A model generated the notes under the pieces. That model was not told the DNA's origin and ran no database searches. It saw only the letters and a program-made list of their open reading frames with translations. From positions 99,918 through 163,917 of the forward strand of contig JANQRS010000032.1 in assembly GCA_028284445.1 (NCBI GenBank): a stretch of DNA of 64,000 bases, given 5' to 3'. The DNA is from Calditrichia bacterium. GTDB taxonomy: Bacteria; Calditrichota; Calditrichia; RBG-13-44-9; J075. The position numbers and the translations under genes were made by a program. Of the stretch, positions 44,693 through 52,641 are shown one piece after another; position 1 is the first letter of the stretch, and every line of letters begins with the position of its first letter.

Positions 44693-47600
44693 CTACCGTA
44701 TCATTACAATCTTGCCACGTTCCAGGACTTGCGAATTATCATCCTTTAGAACGTAGATGTAGAGGCCGCTGGCTAATTCAAGGCGGCCATTATCAAAGAT
44801 ATTAATACGGTGTTCGCGAGGGCCGGAAAGCACCTCTTCTTCGTAGAGCTTTTCTCCAAGGAGAGAGAACAGCAGCACTTTATGAGCAGCTTCCGGCATA
44901 TTAATGAAAATCATTTCCCGGTGCCCGACGCTGGGCTTAATCGGATTTGGATAAACAATCATTCCATCAGATTCGGCAAGTCCCAAACCGGTTGTAAAGG
45001 TGGAATCGGACACGACCAGTTGACGTCCGTTTTCATCCATTATTGTTGCGCGGTATTCGTATTCACTGGACGGCTCCAGGTTGACGAGACGAATACTATG
45101 CGCGGTCAGGAAATTGGTATTACTGATGGTTATAATCTGATCCGTCGTAATCCAGTAGCTAAAATCGACGGTCGAAGGCACTTCTGTTTGGATATCAACC
45201 ATCAGGATGTCGCTGCCGTTGGGGTTGAAGTCCAATGCCTGCAAATCATTACGGCGTTCAACAACGATGCTGAGCTCTTGCTCATCGCTGAGCCCAAACG
45301 GATCAGTGGCGGTTAATGTAAGCGATGTCGCGCCAAACCAATCCGCATCGGGAATGATCGTCAATCTGTAATTCTCGATGTTATAGTCGACGGTGATATT
45401 ATCTCCGGCATCGACCTCAATCGTTAATTCGTTGATGCTGTTGGTAGAATCTACTACATAATGCACCAAATCAATCACCGAGCTGTCATCTTCTGCGATA
45501 ACAACGCTATGAAAGAAGTCGATATGCGGCGGTGTATTGGCGCTGCTGAAAACAATATCGACCTGGGATGTATCGCTATCACCGAATGGATCCCTTACCC
45601 GGAAGAAACCGGTTTCGGTACTGGCATTAAGCAAAGGCGTAATGCGAATGGTTGACTCGGCCTCGTTCTCCCATTCAATATCATACTGCGAATAGCCCCA
45701 GAATTCCCACTGTAGCTCGCTAATTTCGTTATCCACGTCGGAGGCGTAAAGCTTCAGATCAAAAATATTGTTGCTAAACGGACTGACAAAGAAGCTCTCC
45801 AGCGTCGAAGCCGGGACATCGTTCACCGGATCGATAGTTACAAAAAATGTATCGGTCCGGGTCACCTGGTTAGGAGCAGTAGCGATTGCCACTATTTCGT
45901 CGCTCCCGAACCAATCCGGTTGCAGAGATTCGATGGTCAATTTCCTGCTGCTTGCCGCATAATCGATAGCCAAATCCGGCCCGGTAGAGAAGGTCCAGGT
46001 AATTTGGCCCGGTGCATAGTTCGAAACAGTGAGGCAGGTATCCATCAGGATTTCATACTCACCGTCTTCGTCAAATTGTACATCCGGGACATCAACCACA
46101 TAAACGACACTGCCATCTGTAATCTGAATGGTAACTTCAGTGGTATCCGACAATCCGCCAGGATCAGTGATGCTGAAATTCCCGCTCTCCAGGGTAGCAG
46201 CTCCCAGCGGAACAATCTTGATAATTTTATCCGTTTCATTTTCCCAAATGATATCAAAATTGTTGAATCCCCAGAAATTCCAGGTCATCTCCAACGAGGT
46301 ATTGTCAACGTCGACACCGAAGGGTTTCAGGTCGATCAGATTACTATCCGCTATTTGGGAGATAAATAAATCCTGGACCGATACCAGCGGCGGATCATTC
46401 AACGGACGGATTGTGGCAGTGAATGTGCTGCGCCGTACACGTCCATCAGGAGCCGTGGCAACCACCTCAAAACTCTCGCTGCCGTTCCAATCAGCTTCAG
46501 CGCTCTCGATGGTCAGGACACGGGTAACGGAATTAAAGGTATAGTCCAGATTTTCACCGGGATTAAACGCCCAGCTTATCTGCGACAGCGGATGGCTAAA
46601 GATCGTGATGGTTGTATCCAGACGGATCGAACGGAATCTATCCTCATTGAAGCTCTGATCAGCAATTTCGAAGATGAACACTTCATTGGGATTGTTGGTA
46701 ACATTGATGGTTACCTGACGGCTATCGAAGGCGCCTTGCGGGTCCGTCAAGGTAAAAAATCCGGCCTCGGTATTGATCGTATCCAGCGGCGTAATGCGTA
46801 TCAAATGGTTCTGGGCATCTTCAATCGTAAACTGGAAGCTATTGAACGATGTAAAACTCCAGGTCAAATCGCTGAGATTATTATCAATATCAATCGCGTA
46901 CTGAGAGAAATCAACCACGTTGCTGTCCGGATCTCCCGATACGAAGATGCTGGTGACATTCACTTCCGGGGGATCGTTGACCGGCAAAACGGTTACCTGA
47001 AACGTATCACTGGCTGTGGTCTGATCCGGTGCTGTGGCAATTGCAGCGAACTGACTTACCCCGTTCCAGTTGGGCACCGGACTGTTGATCGTCAATAGCC
47101 GTGATCCGGCCTGGTAATTAAAGTCCAGGTTCTGTCCATCATTGAAGCTCCAGGTTAGCTCATTATCGGCATAGTTTGAATGCGTTACCACAGTATCCAT
47201 CTGGATTTGGTAGGTCAAATCTTCGTTGAAAACAACCGGCGGCACCAAAACAGTAAATTCTACCGGTGGTTCGTCTTCCACAGAAATCACCACCGTGGTC
47301 ACATCCGAGGCGCCAATGGGATCAGTCAGCGTAAAAGATGAGGTATCACTACTGAATTCCGTCAGTGGAATTACCTGGATGAGATTATTCGCCTGATCCT
47401 CCCAGACGATGTCAAAATCGGAGTACGCACCAAAGGTCCAGGTCAATTCGGAGTTGGCATGATCCGCATCGCTCATATATGGCGTCAAATCGATAATATT
47501 GTCTGCCGCATCGTTCGACACAAACAACGTCGGGACGGTATTCACCGGCGGATCATTGATGGAATTGATGGTAACGGCAAAAGTATCGCTAACGCTGCTC

Positions 47601-48418
47601 TGATCAGGGGCCATCCCGATAGCAACGAAGTCTTCGGTTCCAAACCAGTGCGCCGCCGCTGAAAACACCGTCAAGGTGCGGGTATTGGCATCATAGGTAT
47701 AGTCCAGGTTAGTGCTGGCCACAAAGCCCCAGGTAACCTGATCCGGCGTATAATTGGAAATCAAAACAGTGGTGTCGAGCTGAATATCGAAGCTCAAATC
47801 TTCATCAAATTGCGCATCGGGAATGTTCACGATGAAGAAGAACGGCTCCACATAATTAAAGTCGATCGTACGAATATCAGTCATCCCATCAGGATCTTCG
47901 ATCTCGATGGTAAAAGATGCCGGGCCGATATAGGTTGGCGAGTTCGCTGAAATCAGTAAGTCCGTGCCCACAACTGTGACAGTCGCATTGCTTTCCGCAG
48001 TAATCGTTACCTGCAATTCCTCAACAGTATGATCCGGATCAGATATGATGCTGCTGAGCGTGAAGGTCGTATCCTGGCCGAATTCCACGGTTGTCAGCTG
48101 CAAGTCAACTGACGGCAGCCCCACTGAGGCAACTACTGAAAAGGGGCTCTGATTGCTGGAAGAGTCCAGCGCAGCGACCTGGTAGAAGTATTCGTTACCA
48201 GGTTGCATATCAGTATCGACAAGGCCGGTATCCGGGTGGAATACATAGCCAAGGGTTACAAAATTTGTTGTCGAATTCACAGACCGCTGTATATGATAGC
48301 GATAAATATCAATTTCTGTGTTCGGATCCCAAACAACGTTTACTGAATCTGTTTGAGACAGAACAGGGGTGGAGATTACTACTACAACCAGGTATAACCA
48401 CCTGAAATACGATTTCAT
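44693..48418 (-). CDS. Giant secreted protein with cadherin-like repeats, longer paralogue
   Basis: A 1241-residue exported protein, the largest in the window. Layout as in the 41266 paralogue: signal peptide, fibronectin III unit (VWDPNTEIDIYRYHIQRS), then four copies of the 195-residue module (AQFDEDLSFDIQLDTTV, VVFNEDLTYQIQMDTVV, QSFNEDRFRSIRLDTTI, VQFDEDGEYEILMDTCL), a half-copy (VVIAEDDSSVIDLVHYV), and a sorting domain (VYPNPIKPSVGHREMIFIN, LELASGLYIYVLKD). One cysteine in the fourth copy and a long 5' leader (see the FNR-like site at 48736) are notable. The role is likely cell-surface adhesion, inferred. Confidence 0.85.
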   Translation of the reverse strand: MKSYFRWLYLVVVVISTPVLSQTDSVNVVWDPNTEIDIYRYHIQRSVNSTTNFVTLGYVFHPDTGLVDTDMQPGNEYFYQVAALDSSSNQSPFSVVASVGLPSVDLQLTTVEFGQDTTFTLSSIISDPDHTVEELQVTITAESNATVTVVGTDLLISANSPTYIGPASFTIEIEDPDGMTDIRTIDFNYVEPFFFIVNIPDAQFDEDLSFDIQLDTTVLISNYTPDQVTWGFVASTNLDYTYDANTRTLTVFSAAAHWFGTEDFVAIGMAPDQSSVSDTFAVTINSINDPPVNTVPTLFVSNDAADNIIDLTPYMSDADHANSELTWTFGAYSDFDIVWEDQANNLIQVIPLTEFSSDTSSFTLTDPIGASDVTTVVISVEDEPPVEFTVLVPPVVFNEDLTYQIQMDTVVTHSNYADNELTWSFNDGQNLDFNYQAGSRLLTINSPVPNWNGVSQFAAIATAPDQTTASDTFQVTVLPVNDPPEVNVTSIFVSGDPDSNVVDFSQYAIDIDNNLSDLTWSFTSFNSFQFTIEDAQNHLIRITPLDTINTEAGFFTLTDPQGAFDSRQVTINVTNNPNEVFIFEIADQSFNEDRFRSIRLDTTITIFSHPLSQISWAFNPGENLDYTFNSVTRVLTIESAEADWNGSESFEVVATAPDGRVRRSTFTATIRPLNDPPLVSVQDLFISQIADSNLIDLKPFGVDVDNTSLEMTWNFWGFNNFDIIWENETDKIIKIVPLGAATLESGNFSITDPGGLSDTTEVTIQITDGSVVYVVDVPDVQFDEDGEYEILMDTCLTVSNYAPGQITWTFSTGPDLAIDYAASSRKLTIESLQPDWFGSDEIVAIATAPNQVTRTDTFFVTIDPVNDVPASTLESFFVSPFSNNIFDLKLYASDVDNEISELQWEFWGYSQYDIEWENEAESTIRITPLLNASTETGFFRVRDPFGDSDTSQVDIVFSSANTPPHIDFFHSVVIAEDDSSVIDLVHYVVDSTNSINELTIEVDAGDNITVDYNIENYRLTIIPDADWFGATSLTLTATDPFGLSDEQELSIVVERRNDLQALDFNPNGSDILMVDIQTEVPSTVDFSYWITTDQIITISNTNFLTAHSIRLVNLEPSSEYEYRATIMDENGRQLVVSDSTFTTGLGLAESDGMIVYPNPIKPSVGHREMIFINMPEAAHKVLLFSLLGEKLYEEEVLSGPREHRINIFDNGRLELASGLYIYVLKDDNSQVLERGKIVMIR

Positions 48419-48799
48419 ATCGTATTTTCCTCCGATTTATAAAGCATCGGCGACTATAGCCCATCAGGGCAAACGCAGTTCACCTATCAATGTGAAGCGA
48501 AAAGCAGGGTATATGGCAGGAATACAACAGGAAGGGTATACTTGCTTGCTCTGAAATCCCTTTGTCCCTGAGCAATCTTGATTCCTTTTAACGGTAATCC
48601 GCACAATCCTCGCCGTTGCCGAAGCGGCATTACCGGTCGTGACAATCCCTTTAGTCACCGAATTCTCAATGATCTGAAATGTTAAACCTACTCCCCAAGG
48701 AGCGTTGCAAAATAAGTACTTATCATCGACGATTATTGACCAAAATCAATCGTTGATGAAAGAAATTTGAATATGAATCGGTTAGGATAGAGGGGGATT
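48419..48799. other. 381-base gene-free stretch
   Basis: Leader region of the giant paralogue at 44693. Near 48426-48445 the words CCGAT and ATCGG can pair next to the ribosome site. At 48705-48750 lies a block resembling the response-regulator promoter (GTTGCAAAATAAGTACTTAT and an FNR-like site). A 64-codon frame at 48464-48658 is not convincing. Confidence 0.6.
48736..48749 (-). promoter_or_regulatory. FNR/CRP-like binding site, second copy
   Basis: TTGACCAAAATCAA fits TTGAY-N4-ATCAA and lies beside AAGTACTTATTTTGCAAC read leftward, just as at the response-regulator gene. It would drive the giant protein gene with a leader of about 290 bases. Confidence 0.5.
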
Positions 48800-49777
48800 T
48801 TACTTTTCAAGCGTGGTTTCGTGCTCTGAAATCAGGTAAGCCTTGATGGATGTCATGGTATCATTGAGCTTCACCGGGAAGCTCTGTTTCAGGGTGATAA
48901 CGTCATAAATCCAGGAATTGGAAATACGCTGCAGACGCTTGCGGCTGTTTTCAAGGTGGATCAGTTTTGTGAGGCCTTCGATAAAACTGAAGGACCCTGC
49001 CGACCAGCGCAGCCAGCGCGGATATTCGCCACCATGATAATGGCTATAAATCATCTGCACAACATCACGAAGCGGCACAGAGTCTTCATCCGCCACATTG
49101 ACGATGCATTCGTTGTCCACCTCACACTCGACGGTCTTTTCCAGCACCTCGACCAGGGTTTGCACATGCGTCAAATGGATCTCGATATTCTTCTTGACCA
49201 GCGGGAAATATTTTCCCTTCACCATCTTGGTCAAACGCGGCAGGAAGCCATCCAATCCAGGCCCGTAGATTATGGACGGTCTCAGGATGATGAACGGCAC
49301 GTAATCCTTTAGCACTGAGTAGACAATTTTTTCAGCGCGATGTTTGGAGAGATTATGATTGTCATCGGGCATGGCGGCAGTCCAGGGGTCGGCAGGCAAG
49401 CGACAGGGAATGGTGCCGTAAACACCGGTACAGCTGCAGTAAACGAAGCGTTCAACTTCAGCTTCCAGGGCGAAGGTTGCTAAAGCCTCAGTACCGTTGA
49501 CGTTCACTTCCGTGAACTCTTTCATACTCCCTTTACTTTTTGGCCCTTTGGCCGCGAGGTGCATAATAACGTCTGGTCCAAAATAGGCGCATTCATCCAA
49601 TATCCGGTCATCATAAAAGTCGCCTTGAAGCACAAGCAGCTTTTTATCACCGGAAAATTCGGACAATTTGGCGGCATCGCGAACCGGAGCCAGGATCATA
49701 TGCCCCTGATCGAGCAAATTCCGTAGCACGCGACGGCCGACATAGCCGGTGGCACCTGTCAGGAGTATTTTTTTCAT
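48800..49777 (-). CDS. NAD(P)-dependent epimerase/dehydratase family protein with altered catalytic Tyr
   Basis: A 325-residue extended SDR protein. The dinucleotide motif GATGYVG is at residues 7-13, followed by the D-rich PVRDAAKL region and YCSCTGVYG. The position of the usual catalytic YGxSK appears as HNLSK (in DNHNLSKHRAEKIVY), so tyrosine seems replaced by histidine. IILRPSIIYGPGLDGFLPR is the substrate-binding segment. It heads a leftward group with a flippase-like protein and a polysaccharide deacetylase further upstream on the same strand, so sugar-nucleotide or lipid-linked sugar chemistry is plausible. The exact substrate is not known. Confidence 0.85.
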   Translation of the reverse strand: MKKILLTGATGYVGRRVLRNLLDQGHMILAPVRDAAKLSEFSGDKKLLVLQGDFYDDRILDECAYFGPDVIMHLAAKGPKSKGSMKEFTEVNVNGTEALATFALEAEVERFVYCSCTGVYGTIPCRLPADPWTAAMPDDNHNLSKHRAEKIVYSVLKDYVPFIILRPSIIYGPGLDGFLPRLTKMVKGKYFPLVKKNIEIHLTHVQTLVEVLEKTVECEVDNECIVNVADEDSVPLRDVVQMIYSHYHGGEYPRWLRWSAGSFSFIEGLTKLIHLENSRKRLQRISNSWIYDVITLKQSFPVKLNDTMTSIKAYLISEHETTLEK

Positions 49778-50105
49778 CTGCGATAAACGTTATACGTAAC
49801 TGACCATCAATTGATACAACCAATTGTTGATCTACACCCATGTTATACAAAGATCTGACACACAGCCCTAGTATCGGTCAAAATTAAGAGATACCTGAGC
49901 CTGGTAGAATCCCGCATCAACCCTGTTTCTTTTATTAAAATATATTTTGAGGACTGTATTTTGCTGTATGACGTATTTAGGAGAGAATATTTTTGAATTT
50001 TGAATATTCGGAGCTCTCGTTAAAGCCCGCTTGCAGCAGGCCCTTGTCAGTATTTAAGCAAAAAGAGGGGGGATTTTGAAAATCAGAAGAGATCTTTAGA
50101 GCGTG
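49778..50105. other. 328-base gene-free stretch
   Basis: AT-rich sequence between the epimerase-like gene and the flippase-like gene, both leftward. A TTAATAAA-type AT stretch and a TTTGAATTTTGAATATTCG word near 49990-50010 are visible. It probably contains the epimerase promoter. No gene or repeat family is supported. Confidence 0.5.
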
Positions 50106-51137
50106 CTAAGCGGTCTTATCAGGCAGTATTGCCGGATCACTGTCAGCAGCATCTTGCTGCACAAACAGCTCACGGAAACCAAACCCTTCTTTGACGAGAG
50201 CAAGGAAACCAAAAAGTGTGACCGGAATATATTGGGTGAGGTTAAATAGGACGGAGGCGCTCAGAGCATTTACTTCACTAATCCCGAAGAGGCCGAGCGT
50301 AAGCACAAACATTGCCTGGGTAACGCCAACATAGCCAGGCGTTGAGGGCAAGGCAACCGCAAATGCCAGGAATACAGTAACGGTCAAGGCACCGAGGGCA
50401 ATTTGTGTCTCACTGATGATCCCCAATGGAAATCCTTTCATCACCACGTAGACTGTGAGGCCCATTTCCATCCATACCAGTAGCGAGATAGCGTAGATCG
50501 GAATCAGATTACGCCAGTCTTTCAGGCTTTCCAGGCCCAATAAAAAGGCCTCATACTTTTCAATTGCCTTGTGACGGAATCGCTCCGGCAGACGAACCAG
50601 CCAATCTTGCAGCCACTTCCGCAAACCGGCAAAATAGGCCAATGACAGCACAAAGCCGATCAAACTAATAAAGAGGATGCTGGCGGTTAGGCCGGCTACC
50701 TGCAGTTCCGTCGGCAGCGGAATCATGGTAATCAACGCTGCCAGGATGGTCAATAATGCCAGACCGTCGAAGAGACGGGCAACGAGAATCGTCGCAAGGG
50801 CTGATACGGCGCTGACCTTATGCGACTTCGCAAGGAGAATGCCACGCACCAAGTCTCCGGCATGTGCCGGGAGTATGTTGTTGGTCATAAACCCAATCAT
50901 GGCAAAGTTCACAACCGATGAATAAGGGAGTTTCTTGATGGGATTGAGCAGTATCTGCCAGCGCCATGCACGAATAACAACAGACAAAACCGCCAGGACA
51001 GATGCCAGCAATACTACGGTCCAGCTGGTTTGCTGAATCGAACTCCAGAAATCTGTCCAGGAAATTTTACTGACCGCGATATAGAGGAAGAAAACCGTAA
51101 ACAGAATCGGCAGCGCTATTTTGATCGCTTTTTTCAT
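50106..51137 (-). CDS. Flippase-like membrane protein (LPG synthase TM / UPF0104 family)
   Basis: A protein of about 343 residues with eight or more hydrophobic segments (IALPILFTVFFLYIAVSKI, VVLLASVLAVLSVVIRAW). The family words FAMIGFMTNNILPAHAGDLV, RGILLAKSHKVSAVSALATI and ALPSTPGYVGVTQAMFVL are clear. These proteins are related to the flippase-synthase MprF membrane part and to AglD, and act on lipid-linked substrates. ATG at 51135-51137 was preferred to a TTG six codons earlier. It lies 111 bases downstream of the polysaccharide deacetylase on the same strand. Confidence 0.85.
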   Translation of the reverse strand: MKKAIKIALPILFTVFFLYIAVSKISWTDFWSSIQQTSWTVVLLASVLAVLSVVIRAWRWQILLNPIKKLPYSSVVNFAMIGFMTNNILPAHAGDLVRGILLAKSHKVSAVSALATILVARLFDGLALLTILAALITMIPLPTELQVAGLTASILFISLIGFVLSLAYFAGLRKWLQDWLVRLPERFRHKAIEKYEAFLLGLESLKDWRNLIPIYAISLLVWMEMGLTVYVVMKGFPLGIISETQIALGALTVTVFLAFAVALPSTPGYVGVTQAMFVLTLGLFGISEVNALSASVLFNLTQYIPVTLFGFLALVKEGFGFRELFVQQDAADSDPAILPDKTA

Positions 51138-51248
51138 AAGTAGTATGTTCGACAAATCCGCGTCAGTGTTTCGTTCTTGCCCGTATTATGTTGCAAGAGC
51201 GATACAACATACACAAATAAACGCCGGAATCCACTACCAATGATAGAT

Positions 51249-52256
51249 TTATGAAAAGATCCGATCCCACTCCATGCCGTGAACGGTTTCCTGCAATGAG
51301 GGAACTGTGCGGACCCGTTCGAGGGCAAATAGATCGCTTCCCGGCCCGGCAAAACCTTCGTTCGATGTGCAGGAGCTATCAAAACCGGCATCGACCACAA
51401 ACTGACGAATTTGCTCATTGAAGTATGCATACGGCCCGCTATTCGGATACGAAAAGTGACGAATCGAGATGCCAACTTCCTTCTCAAGCTTATCCTTGGA
51501 ACCTTTGATTTCTTTGAAGGCATCGTCCGGTTCGGCATTGGGCAGATTGAGGTGACTAAGGGTATGCGCAGCGATGACCATGCCCATTTTGTGCATTTCC
51601 CGGACTTGGTCCCAGGTCAGCACCAGGTTGTCAATCGCTTGCAGATGCGCTTCGGTCGCCAACTGATCGTTTACCTGCTTGAGAATGTCGTCGCGGGTTG
51701 TGCGATTGTTCGATTTAATCGTGCGCACCACTTCACGAATAGCCGTCCAGCGGGTACGATGGTCCTTTAAAGGCATGGTTTTCGATTCGCCGTTTACGGT
51801 TAGGGTAAATTCCGATTGCGTCGCCTTCAAGAACAAGTAGGTCACTTCAGCCAGCCAAAGGCGTGATTCGCGCCCAATAGGCTCGGTTGTAATAAAGAAG
51901 GTCCCATTGCCCTTGTATTTTTGAAGCACCCGGGCGGCCGGCAGGTTGTCCGCATAGCCATCATCAAAGGTAAAGACCACGCTGTTCTTGGGCAGCGATT
52001 TCTTCTGCTGAATTGCATCAATGGCTTCATCCAGGGAGATGATGTTGTATTTACTGGCAAAGTAGCTTACATGCTCTTCAAATTCCGACGGCGACAGCGC
52101 GATCGAGCCGGTGGTATAGAAATTATCCGCCTGCTCGACAACCGCATGATAGCGTAGAATAGCCACGCGATTATTGGGTTTGAGCATACGGATAACCGCA
52201 TAAATCCCGGTATAAAAGAAGAGTTTTTTCATTACAGCCATTATGGTGCGCTTCAT
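51249..52256 (-). CDS. Polysaccharide deacetylase (NodB domain, CE4)
   Basis: A 335-residue carbohydrate esterase removing N- or O-acetyl groups. NodB motifs: VFTFDDGYADNLPA (metal ligand DD), AAHTLSHLNLP (HxxxH) and RHFSYPNSGPYAYF. The N-terminus has a membrane-associated helix (KLFFYTGIYAVIRML). ATG at 52254-52256 has GGAG seven bases upstream, and the upstream frame runs through a hairpin repeat, so it was rejected. The genes next to it are flippase- and epimerase-like, as expected in a glycan-assembly group. Confidence 0.92.
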   Translation of the reverse strand: MKRTIMAVMKKLFFYTGIYAVIRMLKPNNRVAILRYHAVVEQADNFYTTGSIALSPSEFEEHVSYFASKYNIISLDEAIDAIQQKKSLPKNSVVFTFDDGYADNLPAARVLQKYKGNGTFFITTEPIGRESRLWLAEVTYLFLKATQSEFTLTVNGESKTMPLKDHRTRWTAIREVVRTIKSNNRTTRDDILKQVNDQLATEAHLQAIDNLVLTWDQVREMHKMGMVIAAHTLSHLNLPNAEPDDAFKEIKGSKDKLEKEVGISIRHFSYPNSGPYAYFNEQIRQFVVDAGFDSSCTSNEGFAGPGSDLFALERVRTVPSLQETVHGMEWDRIFS

Positions 52257-52278
52257 ATATATCTCCGAAAAATGCTTA

Positions 52279-52324
52279 TACATCCCCCTGTGTCCCCCTT
52301 CGAAGGAGGACACAGGGGGATGTA
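52279..52324. repeat. CATCCCCCT-type palindrome, copy 6
   Basis: TACATCCCCCTGTGTCCCCC, TTCGAA centre, GGAGGACACAGGGGGATGTA. The inner stem TGTGT pairs with ACACA. It lies upstream of the deacetylase. Confidence 0.9.
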
Positions 52325-52471
52325 ATGTCTATCTCAATCGATTCAATCGTTTTATTTGTTCAACTGTATATATACATCTCATTTATAACCGATTCACACT
52401 ATCAAGAATTGATCCCAGTTGAGAAATGGCGTTTCACTTTTTGAGCGGGACCATTCAGTCGACAGCTTATT

Positions 52472-52513
52472 TTCCCCCCTGTATGTCCCCCGGGGGGGAC
52501 ATACAGGGGGGAA
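52472..52513. repeat. CATCCCCCT-type palindrome, copy 7 (variant centre)
   Basis: TTCCCCCCTGTATGTCCCCC pairs with GGGGGGACATACAGGGGGGAA-like sequence (arms of about 20). The centre is CCCCGGGG rather than TTCGAA. The inner stem TGTATGT is matched by ACATACA. Confidence 0.9.
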
Positions 52514-52567
52514 GACCTAAACTTGTTGTCGTCTTTTGCGCAACTTTTCATAACTGCACAAAGCAAA

Positions 52568-52600
52568 AAGTGCACGTCCGGTATGACCGAACCTGCACTT
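52568..52600 (-). terminator. Intrinsic terminator after the first lyase
   Basis: Read leftward, AAGTGCAGGTTCGGT pairs with ACCGGACGTGCACTT and is followed by TTTTGCTTT. It lies 42 bases past the lyase stop at 52642. Confidence 0.88.
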
Positions 52601-52641
52601 CTTGTAAGAAAGAAAATTCTGGTGATGATGGCAACTGCTTT

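Larger units (their letters stand above)
52257..52641. other. 385-base gap with two palindromes and a terminator
   Basis: It contains CATCCCCCT-type copies 6 and 7 (52279-52324 and 52472-52513) and the terminator hairpin at 52568-52600, all intergenic between the deacetylase promoter and the first lyase stop. No coding sequence is seen. Confidence 0.7.

Noticed and set aside
48464..48658. A 64-codon frame in the long leader of the giant protein gene
   Set aside because: No ribosome site and no recognisable motif; the region is better explained as leader sequence.
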